Below are positions 1 to 26,300 of a DNA stretch of 64,000 nt, in pieces (position 1 is the first letter of the stretch; every line of letters begins with the position of its first letter). Source of the stretch: Strix aluco. Its lineage: Eukaryota; Chordata; Aves; Strigiformes; Strigidae. Below the pieces are notes generated by a model. It made no database searches. It saw only the letters and a list, made by a program, of their open reading frames with translations, and was not told the origin of the DNA. Both the position numbers and the translations under genes were made by a program. The stretch lies in contig NC_133954.1 of NCBI RefSeq assembly GCF_031877795.1, forward strand, positions 9,577,466-9,641,465. Direction: 5' to 3'.

Positions 1-235
1 ACCTGAACCAAGTATCATAAACAGGGTGACTCAAGATTCCTCAGCAATCATTTGTGGTTTTTACATCCTTTTTATCCTTTCTGTTTTTTTTTTTTTTCTG
101 TTCTACATTGGTTTTATTTATCCAGTATCACCAGAAAACCTCAGTAAAATCAGTTTCATATTGGATTATCAAGAAAAAGCAATATTTTGCTTAATCCTCT
201 TTCAAACGTAATCAGAAAACCAAAGAAGAGCTTAC

Positions 236-4296
<4,061 letters not shown>

Positions 4297-4332
4297 CTAG
4301 CTCTGAGCAGCTTCTTAGCCTTCCCTAAGCAG

Positions 4333-4339
4333 CTTTATG
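4333..4339 (-). promoter_or_regulatory. TATA-like box of KRT23
   Basis: CATAAAG on the minus strand, about 76 nt upstream of the KRT23 ATG. The spacing matches the TATA-to-ATG distance in the other keratins of the window (85-100 nt). It is a weak match to the consensus. Confidence 0.45.
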
Positions 4340-4340
4340 C

Positions 4341-7300
4341 CTTTTCCTGTGGGAGTTTCCCTTCGATGAATGACTACAGCAACAAGATTGTGTCATCATG
4401 AAATGTGCTTCCTCTTGGTCAATTCTGAAGCATTTATGAGCCTGCAAACACTGTTGTTATTTGGAATCACAGCCACCTACCGGATCGCTTTCCTTTTGGT
4501 TGTTTTGGGTTTTTTTTTCTTTTTCTTTTCATATTATAATAGTGAGGTGTGGCTAAAATCAGTAGGTGTGGAACAGGATCAGCTTTGCCTCAGACTTTTT
4601 CTAACCCTGTAGTTAATATGTTTTCCTGCTTATGAGGGGAAGAGTATCATCCATTACAGAATAAATGGAGAGCTGGGGCAGGGATGGGTCTCTCAAGATA
4701 CTTTTTCTGTTGTAATTCTCAGGCTTTAGAATTACAGCAGTCTGTGAATCCTGCAACGCAGCATGTTCTATCGAGCTGTATTAACGTACCGAACAGCTTC
4801 AGCCTGGGTGAGACATGAGGCTTTAATGAAGTTATCCAACCTCTGGCATTCGACTAAAACTCCAGTCCAAAGTGAGTAGGGCCCAGCTATTCCCTTCAGC
4901 TGCCCGTTTCCAGGTGAAATACCTGAGAATTAGGTACTTAGTATTTTCTACTGTTTTTTTCATTATTTGAGGTGCAGTCATATTTCAGTAGCCTTGTTGA
5001 AATAGACAGTAATGCAGGGATTTCTTGCTGTTACTAGTACTAATACTATTAAGATATTTACGTATATTTAGCTATGGAAAATATTTAGATTATGAGCTTG
5101 TAACAACACTCGAAAAATTCAAGTGATTATTTAAAGCTAGCAGCCCTAAAAATTGACCTGGCAATCATACAAAAATAGTCTTTCTCAAAAGTTTCAGTAA
5201 CCTTCTGTCAAACTTCTTCCATCCAATATAGAACGGGCCAGTCTGGCTTCTGCAAAGATTTTCTTATTCCTCATGCTGATAAGTAGGTGGTAAATTGTGA
5301 CGCGTTCCCGTGACAACGGCTGGGTTATTGAATTTACCTGGTCTCAGAGTAGTTCTAGACCCCGGCCGAGGGGTAGGATAGAGGCAGAAGGTTCGGGAAG
5401 CGGTGGAGAGCTGAGTGGACACAGGCTCTCAGAAACGCTGCAGCTGTTTTGCCTTAGAGCAGCTGAAGGCTCAGCTCTTCAACAAGCTCGCTCTTAGCAC
5501 TGTTACTCGTGCTGAGTCGGGGGGTCGGAGAGGCCGTACAAACCAGAATTACACAGTCCTGGAAGAAACCGGAAGGAATCTTTTTTCCTCTGTTTGTTTC
5601 ATTTGAAATTTTTCAGTAATAAAGAATTGCTGCACTTCATCCTTTCCTGGGATCCCTCCTAGGCCTCATCTCCTGACTAGGGCAGGTTTTGAGCTCCTCC
5701 TTGTGGCTGTGTCGGCTCTGCTCGGCACCTCTGGGTTTTCGTTTCACCAGTGACGTTTCCGTTGAGTCCATATTCCTTCTTACTGCTCGTGCACTTCATT
5801 GTGTAGAAGTGCTAACATTTTAAACTGTTTTTGGAAATGAATCACTGAAGATAGGGTTTTCCAGTAAGTACACGGTACGGCTGTCGCAAACTGTTCTGAT
5901 CACAGCTCCCGTTCGGTGTCAGCCCTGCTGCTTGAGAGGGAGACAAAAACCAAAGGCCTAACTTGCAAAAACCCCAAATTATAATTGAACCAGTAATATC
6001 CTGTTGTTCAGTTCATCTCACCAGAGGGTAATTTCAGATGGAATTTTCTAGCCTGGCAGTTCAGCAAGTTAATGTTCTATAAAATATTACATTGAAATAT
6101 AAATACATACATATGTACATAATATTATGTGAAATAAAATTAATCCTTTGTTTCACAGGATCTCAGGAAATTAACTCTGTGAGATTCACAGCTTGCCTGG
6201 CAGTGAGGCTGACAGTCTGTGAGACAGAACAGCCTCTGCCTTACTCCCTGGTAGTTTCACGGAATATCGTGCCATCATGAAAAACAGAATTGTATTTTTT
6301 CTGGCAAGTAATACAAAACAAAGGTGATCTGGCACATAGGAAGTGTTTCCTCTGAAGCTCAGCCTTTTCCAGCTGGAAAAGAGGCCACACAGTTTTCATC
6401 AACACATGTTGAGCATCCATGGAAAAGACCAAAAAACTTACTGCAAAGCCAGACACGGCTCTCCTTCGGCAGGCTGGCAGCATGGGACTTGTCGTTAGTC
6501 AACTGTTTAGTCCACAGAGTACAGACTGAAAGCAACGATCAGAGTAAGAAAATAAAACCTGGTCAGCAGATGGCGCCATGAGATGGTGGTTTCTTTTTGT
6601 TTCATACAAGCTGGTCTCTGTAAGCTGAGCAGCTGCCAGGCGGGCCCAAGTTAGCTGGAACCGAGGAGTGCGTGGTCCCGAGTTGCTTTCTTTGGGTATT
6701 GTACTTGTTTACTGAGTTGGAATATGGAAAGCAAGTTGAGCTGGACTGACAGGCTGCAGTTTAACCATGGCAGAATATTTTGCCACCTGCATTGTACAGA
6801 TAAATATGCTGCGACCAGCACTTGTTGATTCAACTCCTCATCCGAAATACAAGGGGGTGCCTGCCTCTGGCTGTAGAATTTCTCTCTTGCTGTCTGAGCG
6901 ACACATACAGCAGCCATCGATTTCTAGATCAGGAAAAGCTATCATTTGGACTGTTTGGTTTGTCTCTTCTGGTAGATTGTGATGTTGCTTTGCTGAAGTT
7001 TGCAAGAACCTCTTCTCAGTCCTTTCCAGTGAGCACACCAGCAGTATGTCCGCTTCTCACTGATCCCGCGCCTCGGTCATGGCTAAGCTGTGGGGCTGGT
7101 GCCAGCAGTGTAGGTTGTTTTTTTCAAATGTCAGAGAATTGAAGACAGAAAAATAGTGGCTCTAAGGAGGTTGGAAGGAAATAGTACATAATTCTAGAAA
7201 CAATATAATTTTTGTAGATACTATTATGTGGACTGAAATACCCAGTGATGAGGCTACCAACAAATTTTCCAAACAGGTTATGTTAGCAAAATACAGCATT

Positions 7301-7939
7301 TATGTAAATGTTTTGTATGCTTCTGAAGTTGGGATTTACTAGCCTCTTAACTCTTCATCAGCATCTCTTCAATTGCACTGGTGTAGATTTGCTGAGAAGA
7401 GGCTGTGGTGCTAATATGACAGGTACAGTAATGACCCAGCCCGTGAGTTTCTTCTGTGTGTGTGAAAACCAAAACAGTCACTTGAACAGTTCATTTCACC
7501 TGGACCTTGCCTAGTGCTTCCTCAAGAGCTAAGGGAATTTGCCTTTTTGCTGAAGGAAGTGCAGGGACAGAAATATATAGATGGAAAAATATTTTTTTCA
7601 GAGGTGCATTTTATTCGTGCATGAATTGTAGTTGTGTTGTGCAATTTGAATTCAGAACAAAGAGCTTAACGTTTTGTTGCATAATCTTCTCTTTTTTACT
7701 GATACTAGCTTCAGATTCCTGGGAGAATCTAATGGCACTTTATATCTGTCTGCTCATCATCATCTTTATTATTATAATTAAAGTTATTAACGTTGCTGTT
7801 GTGGTTATTCACTGAGCATCTCTGGGGTTACAGGAAGCACTGTGCCAGGGAGGGTGTATGGTCATGTCTCTGGCAATGCCATACTGACTTCAGAAAAACA
7901 ACGTTAGGCTGGATGTATTTGCACAAGCAGAACAGAAAC
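4341..7939. other. Intergenic, KRT23 promoter side to KRT15 3' end
   Basis: 3.6 kb with no gene that I can support. I looked for remnants of hair keratins, KRT13 or KRTAP genes, which fill this interval in mammals, and found none. Open frames here are short and have no keratin-like composition. Confidence 0.6.
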
Positions 7940-7945
7940 TTTATT
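7940..7945 (-). terminator. Poly(A) signal of KRT15
   Basis: AATAAA on the minus strand in the context ACAATAAAGTTT, about 250 nt after the KRT15 stop. The spacing and the AATAAAG/AATAAAC context resemble the other keratin 3' ends in the window. Confidence 0.7.
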
Positions 7946-8195
7946 GTAAGTTCTTTTGTAAGGAAACTATATAGCTACTGACAGAAAATAAGCTTGTCAT
8001 CTTTGACCCATAGAGCCAAATGGTCATGTAAAAAGGGAGAGCAAATTTAAGGGCAGACATCAAGCTGTTGCACAATCTTGGATTACATTCTTGTGATATG
8101 GCAAAAGTAAAAGGATATTTCTCGTAGCATGAGCCAGTGTGTAGGCTGCACTGGTTTTATATGGTGTCGTATGGAAGAGGGGATTCAGTATTTCT

Positions 8196-13345
<5,150 letters not shown>

Positions 13346-13429
13346 AGCTGCAGCACAGGAAGGCGCTAAGGTCAGTTATTCAGCTTGGTGAGAAGAGGAA
13401 AGTGTGTGCCTTCACTGCCCTGCTGCTTC

Positions 13430-13436
13430 TTTTATA
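13430..13436 (-). promoter_or_regulatory. TATA box of KRT15
   Basis: TATAAAA within GATATAAAAG on the minus strand, about 85 nt upstream of the ATG. This predicts a transcription start near 13405 and a 5' UTR of about 60 nt. Confidence 0.75.
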
Positions 13437-16400
13437 TCCTCAAGACAGGGTGTCAGGAGACAAACCCAACCTGCAGCCCTCCCTCCAAAATTTCTCCTCC
13501 CTAGAGGTGAGGCCAATTATGATGACATTCCTCACAAACAGAGCTGGCTGTACATCTCAGGGGCTAGGGCTTGGGTTTTCTTTTTTAATTAAACAAAAGG
13601 AATGATTCAGATGAGTGTTTTTTCTTCAGGCTATAGTTCTGAAACTTGGATTTACTTCTGTGACATTTAAGAATGGAAAAACAAAGTGAGTTCAACCACA
13701 CCCACTTACCCATTGCAGCAATCACCACGGCTATTTTAAGAAAATCAACTTTTTCTAAAAATGAAGTTTAAGTAAAATTCTCCTTTCATTGAAAAATGCA
13801 CAATCATCAGTTCATCTCACCATTATTTCTTCTTTTCTAGCCATAGTTTTTCCCATTAAAAATTTGGAATTGAATTTGATAGGTTCTTATTCCTGTTCTT
13901 TGCTTGGAACTAGTATTTAGACTTTGGAGACTGAATTTTTAGTACAAAGAGCGTATAATCATAGCATTGCACGAGGAACAATTAGCATCCATCAATGTAC
14001 AAGGAAGAGTGGGCACACTTAATTTACTAATGCTTGTGAAATAGTCAAGAAGGGTAATACAAGATTGAAATAATTCAATTAAAAGAAGAAATGTGAGAGG
14101 AATAAGTTCCTGTCACTTTTGAAAAATGTAAACAAATTTGGTTTAAGATAAAACTGTTCAGATAGCAATAAATGTGCTTAATGCCAATATGCACTATGAA
14201 ATGAAGTAATTCTTGAAAATAAGATTTGAGGAGCACTTGGAAGAGTCATCTTAATCCTTCGTTTAAAGTGGGAGTCTGAAACAGCAGCATAGTTCAGATC
14301 TAATAAATTGCTAGGGGACTTCAAAAGGCAGTAATTCAGTAATACAGCTCTGTTCAATACTGTATAATTATGGGAAAACAGATTTGGGAGATTTTAAAGG
14401 AAGTATTAACTGCTTATTTATCCTGCCGGGGTGTGTCACCGGGGACAATGTGTGTGTGGAGCGTGGCAATAGTGTGGAGTTTGAAGAAAGAGCCCCCTTC
14501 TCTTTGCGCAACAAGGTGACACGCTTCAGGGGAAAGCCACAGGTGGCAGCTGAAGAAGTCGGGGTATGGGAAGACAATAAATTGGTACTGAGGCACATAA
14601 TGGTTTGAGGAAACGGGGAGTTGAGAGGAGGGAGAAAAGCAGGGACGAAGTGAAGATGGGAGGAACTTTCTCTGGTCCCTAGCTCAGAACCACCAAACTT
14701 ATTTTAAAATAAAACTTTGACATAAAGAAGACACATGCTATGTTTGCTAACAACACAATGAGGAGAGTGTTGTTTTTAGCGGTTTTTGACAGAACATATC
14801 AACAGAAAATGAGTTTAGAATTCAGGATGGGTGATGTCAGCTAAACTGAGGCTCATACCAGTTGCTGGAATAAACCGAGGGGTTTGCTGAGATTTGCAGT
14901 TGAGACTCAGTGCAGCCGCGGGGAAACGCGCAGCCTTTTTACCAGGAGCAGGGCGGGAAGGAACCATCAACCATGTAGCTGTGATATGTGCGGACCAGCC
15001 TGGGTCTGAAAATGTCTGCTCGCTCTCCAGCTGGTTGGAAAAGAGGGTGTTTCACAGTTGTGGAAACATGTTTCAATCTGAGCCTGGCCCTTTGCCACAG
15101 CAGTTCAGTTTTGCTGTGGGGCACATGAATGGTTCTGCGCAGCTTGCCAAATCTCTGTATCTCCAAGAGTTAGTATCTCAGCAACAAGTTTAGACAAACT
15201 CTCCTAAAGATAAAAAAAGTTTCTCTAAGACCCCTGTAATGTAAATATCCTGAGGGGTGCACGCTTCTAGAGTCTGTTTAACTCTGAGTGATCCCACAAT
15301 AAGCAAGATCAAATTCCATTTAAAAAAAAAAAAAGTCTAGCAAAATCACTTCTAGAAAACACCATAAACTTTAACAGGAAACTTTGGGGATTTTTCATTG
15401 AGTCTTCTTTCACTCAGTCTGTATAACTTCGTTGGAAGCTTGCTGGTGAAATACGCTTTGCTGCTTTTCAAAGTGCCCTGTGCGTTGCTCTCGATTGTTA
15501 TCAGATGAACACTTACAAAAACCAGGTAGCAGATATAAAGCTGTTTATTTCCTGTAGAATATTTACCATCGGGAAAAAGAAAAATAAATCAGGCAGCCAA
15601 TACAGATTATGTCTGTAACATAATTCAGAAAACCATAGTGGTGGGGATTCTGTGGCCTGTTCAGTTTTCTGTAAACCATCAACTCAGATCCTTGGGGTTT
15701 GTCTCCCACGATCAAACGCTTGTAAATGCAGGTGCAGCACTTGCAGACCTGATCCCTGCTTCATCATCTTCGCTGTGTGTCCTTTCCTGTTAAACAGCTG
15801 CTTCTGAATAGTTCCTAATATGTTACTAGAAATTGTCAATAGTATTTTCAAACCACAGGAGAATCCAAGGAAAGGTGCCTCAAGGAAGCCCCGTGAAGTT
15901 TGGAGGTGCTCAGTCAGGGATCATTTATTTGCAGCTCGCTTCAGTTGCTGTGCTTCACACGTATTTTCCTAAAGAGAAAAAACTTTCACTTTTGAGAGCT
16001 TACTTAAGAACACTGGCTGTCTGGTGAAAGGGGAATGGTAAATATGTCCGTACCTCTCCACTGAGAGCAGCCTGCTGGCAAATGCTGTGTGTATTCAGCA
16101 TTCACCCACTCATCCTATTTATTTATCTAGATTTGGTTGGTTTGTTACTGTCTCCAGGTTGAAGACTTCTGTATCAAAACCTACATGCTTTATAGCATTT
16201 TATAACAGACTATGTAAGGCAAACCTTGCTTCAGTGAAAAATTAGATACATTTTGGTATTTACATTAATAAAAGTTTAGGAATCAAGTGTTTTGATGAAT
16301 CTAATTTCATATCTGAATTTGAACAAGTATGTGAAAATCATCTGGTTCTAACTCAGTTCTAGATCTAGGTATAATGCTACATACAGTTATATTCTTCTTT

Positions 16401-17843
16401 TCAATTAGTATTTCTTCATTTTAGCTATGTTATATCTGTCATTTTTTCAAAAAAAAAATTGGTTACATTTCTCTATAAATTCATGAGGTTTGGAATGCTT
16501 CCAGATTCATAAGCTCTTGGGACTTTAAAGGAGCATCTCGAGTCAGTCCCGTCTCTGTACTGTAGAGATCCGAGTTGCTCTGTTCATTCTTCATTTAGCT
16601 CTTTTCTGCAGCTGGAACGTGAACTTCAATCTACAAAATTTTCTCCTTATAGTCTATACAAGGAAATTGAAGCCTATTACCTGCTGAAGTAAAAACCCCA
16701 CTATCTCAAACTCATGCCTTTATTCTGTCCTCACTAGCTTCACTCTGAGATTTCTTATCCAATGTCTTGACACACCGTTTCACCCTTTGCGCAGTACTCG
16801 GTGTTGTGCTTGTGGTGCGTAAGCTCCTCAATTTGTCATGTTCCACAGAGCCTTCCTGGAAGACGTCCCCTGACATGCCCGTGCTGGGCAAACTCTTTCA
16901 TTCCTTCTGTGAGGGGATTAACGGAGTTGACACACTTTCGCCTCTCCTTTCGGGAGGACAGAGAGTTCCATTCAAGAAGCAGCTTGTTTATCATCGGAGT
17001 CTTTGCTGATAAAGCCATCACTCAGACATTACATACCTTTAGAAAACAATTTTTTTCTGAACCAAACTCTAAAATTATAGTCTCTGAGTGATTTTATATT
17101 AAACATTTCACCAGAAATCCTTCGTTACCCTACAAATATGGAACAAAATCAATAAAATTATAAACTAAAAATTAGGCTATAAAAACAAGAATTCTAGCCT
17201 TTTCAAGATTCTTTCAAGTCTCTGAAGCCCCAATTTCTTTAGCAGGGTTTATGAATTCATTCAATTCTTGAGATGGTTGGAAATGAAATTACTGATTTCT
17301 GGGGGCCTGAACTAGAAGTTTACGCTTAGAATTTCAGCTAGGATAACATCCTTCCCATGGCATGAGAATGCAGGGGGCTAAAATTGGTGCTAAAGGTTTG
17401 TTACCTCTGTAGGAGCTGGGAGAGTGAGTGAAGATGTCTCACAATTGTTTCTCACTCCTGTTTGTTTCTGTAGGGGTTATCTTCAGGCGATTTTAACAGC
17501 TTTATATTTTACCCTAAAAAACCATCTCCCAGCTCTTCTTACCAGCATCATGTAACATCTCACTGCTACTGCTCTTGCGAGTGCACAGCCATTGTAGTTA
17601 CAAACATAAGTCACCCCTGAGTTCCCCACGCTGAGGGGCTGGGGATGCTGCTCCTCCACAGTCAGAGCTCCTGCCAGCCAGAGGAGCTGGGAGAAATGGG
17701 AGAGGGAGCTCAAGCCACCACAGCCTCTGGGAGCATTAACCAGTGGGGAGGCTGGCTAGCTCCTTCCTGCCTGATTAAAGCCAAACTTCGGTAGCAATAT
17801 CACAGTAACTCAAAAGAAGTAAGATTGCAAGAAGAAGATCATC
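13437..17843. other. Intergenic, KRT15 to KRT19
   Basis: 4.4 kb. No keratin exon, RNA gene or transposon recognised. A short A-run lies at about 15320-15334. The part just above 13437 is likely proximal KRT15 promoter; no specific factor sites were assigned. Confidence 0.6.
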
Positions 17844-17849
17844 TTTATT
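17844..17849 (-). terminator. Poly(A) signal of KRT19
   Basis: AATAAA on the minus strand (context CTAATAAAGATG), about 237 nt past the stop in the proposed KRT19 exon 8. Its distance supports the exon 8 model rather than an end at exon 6, which would require a 1.6 kb 3' UTR. Confidence 0.7.
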
Positions 17850-18085
17850 AGAGTAGATACAGCAATTCAGTATGTGAAAGAACTAGAAATAATTGAAAAG
17901 CTAACCCAGTTTGCCAACTAATCACTACTAAATGGATGAATCTACCTAAGCTTTGTGTGGCCAAGAATTTTCTGTGCTTTAAGACAGCAGTTTCCAGCAG
18001 TCTAGAGTGATTCCTTTCCGTTTCAATCCCCGTGTGTTATCCGCTTTTTCTCGTTTTGAAGATGCCATTTGCAGGACGTTCAGTA

Positions 18086-23231
<5,146 letters not shown>

Positions 23232-23324
23232 GGTGGGAAATACCAAGGACCTAAAGCCAAGCTGCAGCTCACGCAGTTTGCGATCCCGAGGCAGCAGTGT
23301 GTGCTCCGTTCCCCCACCCCACCT

Positions 23325-23332
23325 CTTTTATG
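23325..23332 (-). promoter_or_regulatory. TATA box of KRT19
   Basis: CATAAAAG on the minus strand, about 95 nt upstream of the KRT19 ATG, followed by a short GC-rich 5' UTR. A good positional match with the other keratin promoters here. Confidence 0.7.
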
Positions 23333-26300
23333 CCTGTGACAATGGGAGTTGTCTCCAGAATGTGTTATCTGAGACCCGTGGAATTTATCAGCCTTAAGCC
23401 TTCTGCCAACATGGCAATTCCTCTTATTGGTCAGTTGTGATGAAGTGGGCTGTTGCTTCCCCAAATACCTTCACGCAAGGGAGCCGATTCCCTCCCCCTG
23501 ACCGTTGCCTCTTGAAGCAAAAGGTGGGATTCAGCGGAGGCGTTGCCTGGCTGAGGGGAGCATTCATAAATCTACTTACACTTTGCCTACATGGAAACAA
23601 AAGGGCTGGGAGTGCCCAGCCCTGCTGCAGCCAGCGCTGCGTCCGTGGCGAAGTCACACAACAGCTTCCTGCAGGTAATCTCAGGAAAGAGTTTTAATAC
23701 AGAGTGACTAAGTTAGTCATTGGTAGACTGATAACAGAGCTTGAAAGGAGCCCAAATAGTGAACAATATGTGTGGCCTGTGACAAAACTGTTCCCACCCC
23801 TCTGTTTTCCTTATTTCCCCTGAGAAAAATACTTTCAGAAGTAACATTTTCACTGCTTCTTTCTTTGCTCTCAGTTCCTTCTGGGCTGTCAGAGATGGTC
23901 TGACAGAGAACATGCCTTGTCTGAAAGAGTCTAGTTTTCTACAGAAACAAGAATCCTGTTCAAGGAACCGTAGCTGTATTTGTAGCAGAGTTGGCATTAA
24001 ACTTCCCTGAGTTCCTGGGGAGTGAGCAGCGACAGAAACAAGTGCCCCATTATACATGTTGTCCTGTCATGCTACTGAAAGAGAGAAGTAAACAGAAGAA
24101 ACATAATCACTTAGTTTTCCGGTCTTTGAGATCGATGAAAATGTTATTTCTAAAATGTCCAAGTCCTCTGTTATCCAAGATGGATTTTCAAAAGCAATGT
24201 TGCTTTTGTTACCGCAGGCTCCTCCATGAGCATCACCACTAACATACGAGTGGATACTCCCATCTTTTATTCGATTCTGTTTCTTTCACTTGCCACCCCT
24301 CGCTGCCCCCAGACCTCTGGCACTCCCCAGAGCTGCTCTAAAGAAGGAGGGGCTACGCTGGCCTACCAGCACTTCCAGCTTCCAGCAAGCGACCAGGCCT
24401 GGGCAGAAATTCTGCCCCTACAAGTGCTTCTGCTAAACGGAACCTTTGGAGCACAAGATACATGCTGTGATGTTTCAATGAGAGATCCATTTAATGCCAA
24501 AATAGAAAATTAAAGGTAAGCCCAATGAAATGCATACTCTGTGCAAGGGCCTGTCTATCTTTCTATACCCGTTAAAAATGCATCAGGTACCTCAGAGCAC
24601 GCGTTAGTGCTGTACTCTGTACAGAGAGGAGTATCGAACTGCAGGGCAAACACCGGGGGGTAAAAGAACCAATATACAAACTGGAAGCTGGCCAAGGCAC
24701 CTGTTCCAACAGCCCCATTGGTCTGTATCTAATTATAAGGCTGTATCAGGAAGAGGAATTCTGCGGTGACTCAGGTGCAGAATGTATCACTTGAGATACA
24801 CCCCATACCTACCACACTTCACCTGGCTGTGATGCTGTAGCCCAGGGACATCACAGCTGAGTTCTCTTTCTGCAGAGACTGCTGCCTTCACACGAGGCTC
24901 CAGCTTGCACAGGAAATCTGTACAGCCTTTCCTGAGGGATACGGAGGGCACTTCTGACTGCCAAGGGCACGCTGGTCGTTCCTTCTGTAGATCTGAATGT
25001 CCCGTTCAGCCCTGGGTAGGAAAAACCTGCCCAGCAGGTAACTGTTCCAAGTCTGGTGAATAGCTGAAATAATAGTATCAGAAAGTTACAGTCTGCCTGC
25101 AGACAGAAAGCAAGCTACAGAAGAACAGTTATTTTATTGTTAAATATTGAAATCCGTGGTTAGAGCATAAAGGACATAAGTCCATGTGCTTTTCTTCACT
25201 GAACAGAATGCAAGAAGCTTAAAGCAGATCAGATACCAGGGTATTCAGATTTGTCTCCTGCTACGAGGAGAGAGGAACATCCCTCCAGGTACTCCCTCAT
25301 CATTTCCTAGCCCCCCATGCCAGGACCTCCGAGCAGTGTATTTTGGGGTTTTGCAAAATAAAACACACATTTATGATTCTGCATAATATTTTATGGTCCA
25401 GTTCATGAGAATTGGGGTCTGAAAGGCCTCTGCGTTCTCTCTGAAAGCCCTTGAGTAAAAGCAGCAGTGATCATATATTGTACTGTGAGAATGTCGATAA
25501 CGGGCTGCAGGCAGGTTACGTTTGCTTCAACATACAGGGAAGAATCTCCCAAAGAGTGAACTGCAATTCTTCATGGAAGTTTGGAAATACATCTGGAAGT
25601 GTCAGGAGGGGAAAAGCTGGGGAGACACTGTCACATGGAGAAATTATTTAATCTTATTAATACCACCAAATATATCTTAAGCTTCTAGTATCAAATCAGT
25701 CCCTCATGCAGCATTTTTACTGAAATTGCATTCAAAGTTTCCAGAAAGGTTTTGGTTTTCTTTTAACTTTCCATCTCTGTTTTACCTCAATGGCTGCGTG
25801 TGTTTGTTTTTATTGAGGCTTCCTTAAGGTGATAACATGTACTCAAATGCTTGGAAAAGCCTTTAGTGTGGCAAAGTATTTGCTCAAGAAAGTGCTTTTA
25901 TCATTCTGCATAGTGGGTTTTTTTCTCCCACTACAATAAACCTAATTTATTGTAGGGTCAGCTTTTCCCTAGAGGAACTATAAGGAGTGGTCAACAAAGG
26001 GAATTTCCTTTATCTGCCGCTTATCTGGGGGTAAGGGAGACACATTCATTAAAGTGGAGTCATCCAGTCGACTGGTGGAAACAGTCCACGCCCAAGCTCC
26101 TGGCTGAGACCTGCTTCTGCTTCGCCTTTATCTACTCTACTAGTCACTGCTGCTTTCTAAAACTCTTCATATTTTTTCAGGGTATTTTTATCAATTGTCC
26201 TGTAAACCATTTTTGATTGCCCTTGAGTGACACTGGCATATGCTTCACTCTTCTCCCATCCTGCTAAATTTGCTTCCAGGGCTTGCTAATGCAATTACAG

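Noticed and set aside
23232-23246. N-terminal extension of KRT19 by five codons
   Set aside because: The extension begins with TTG, not ATG. The first ATG gives MTSYSFRQ, as in known K19.
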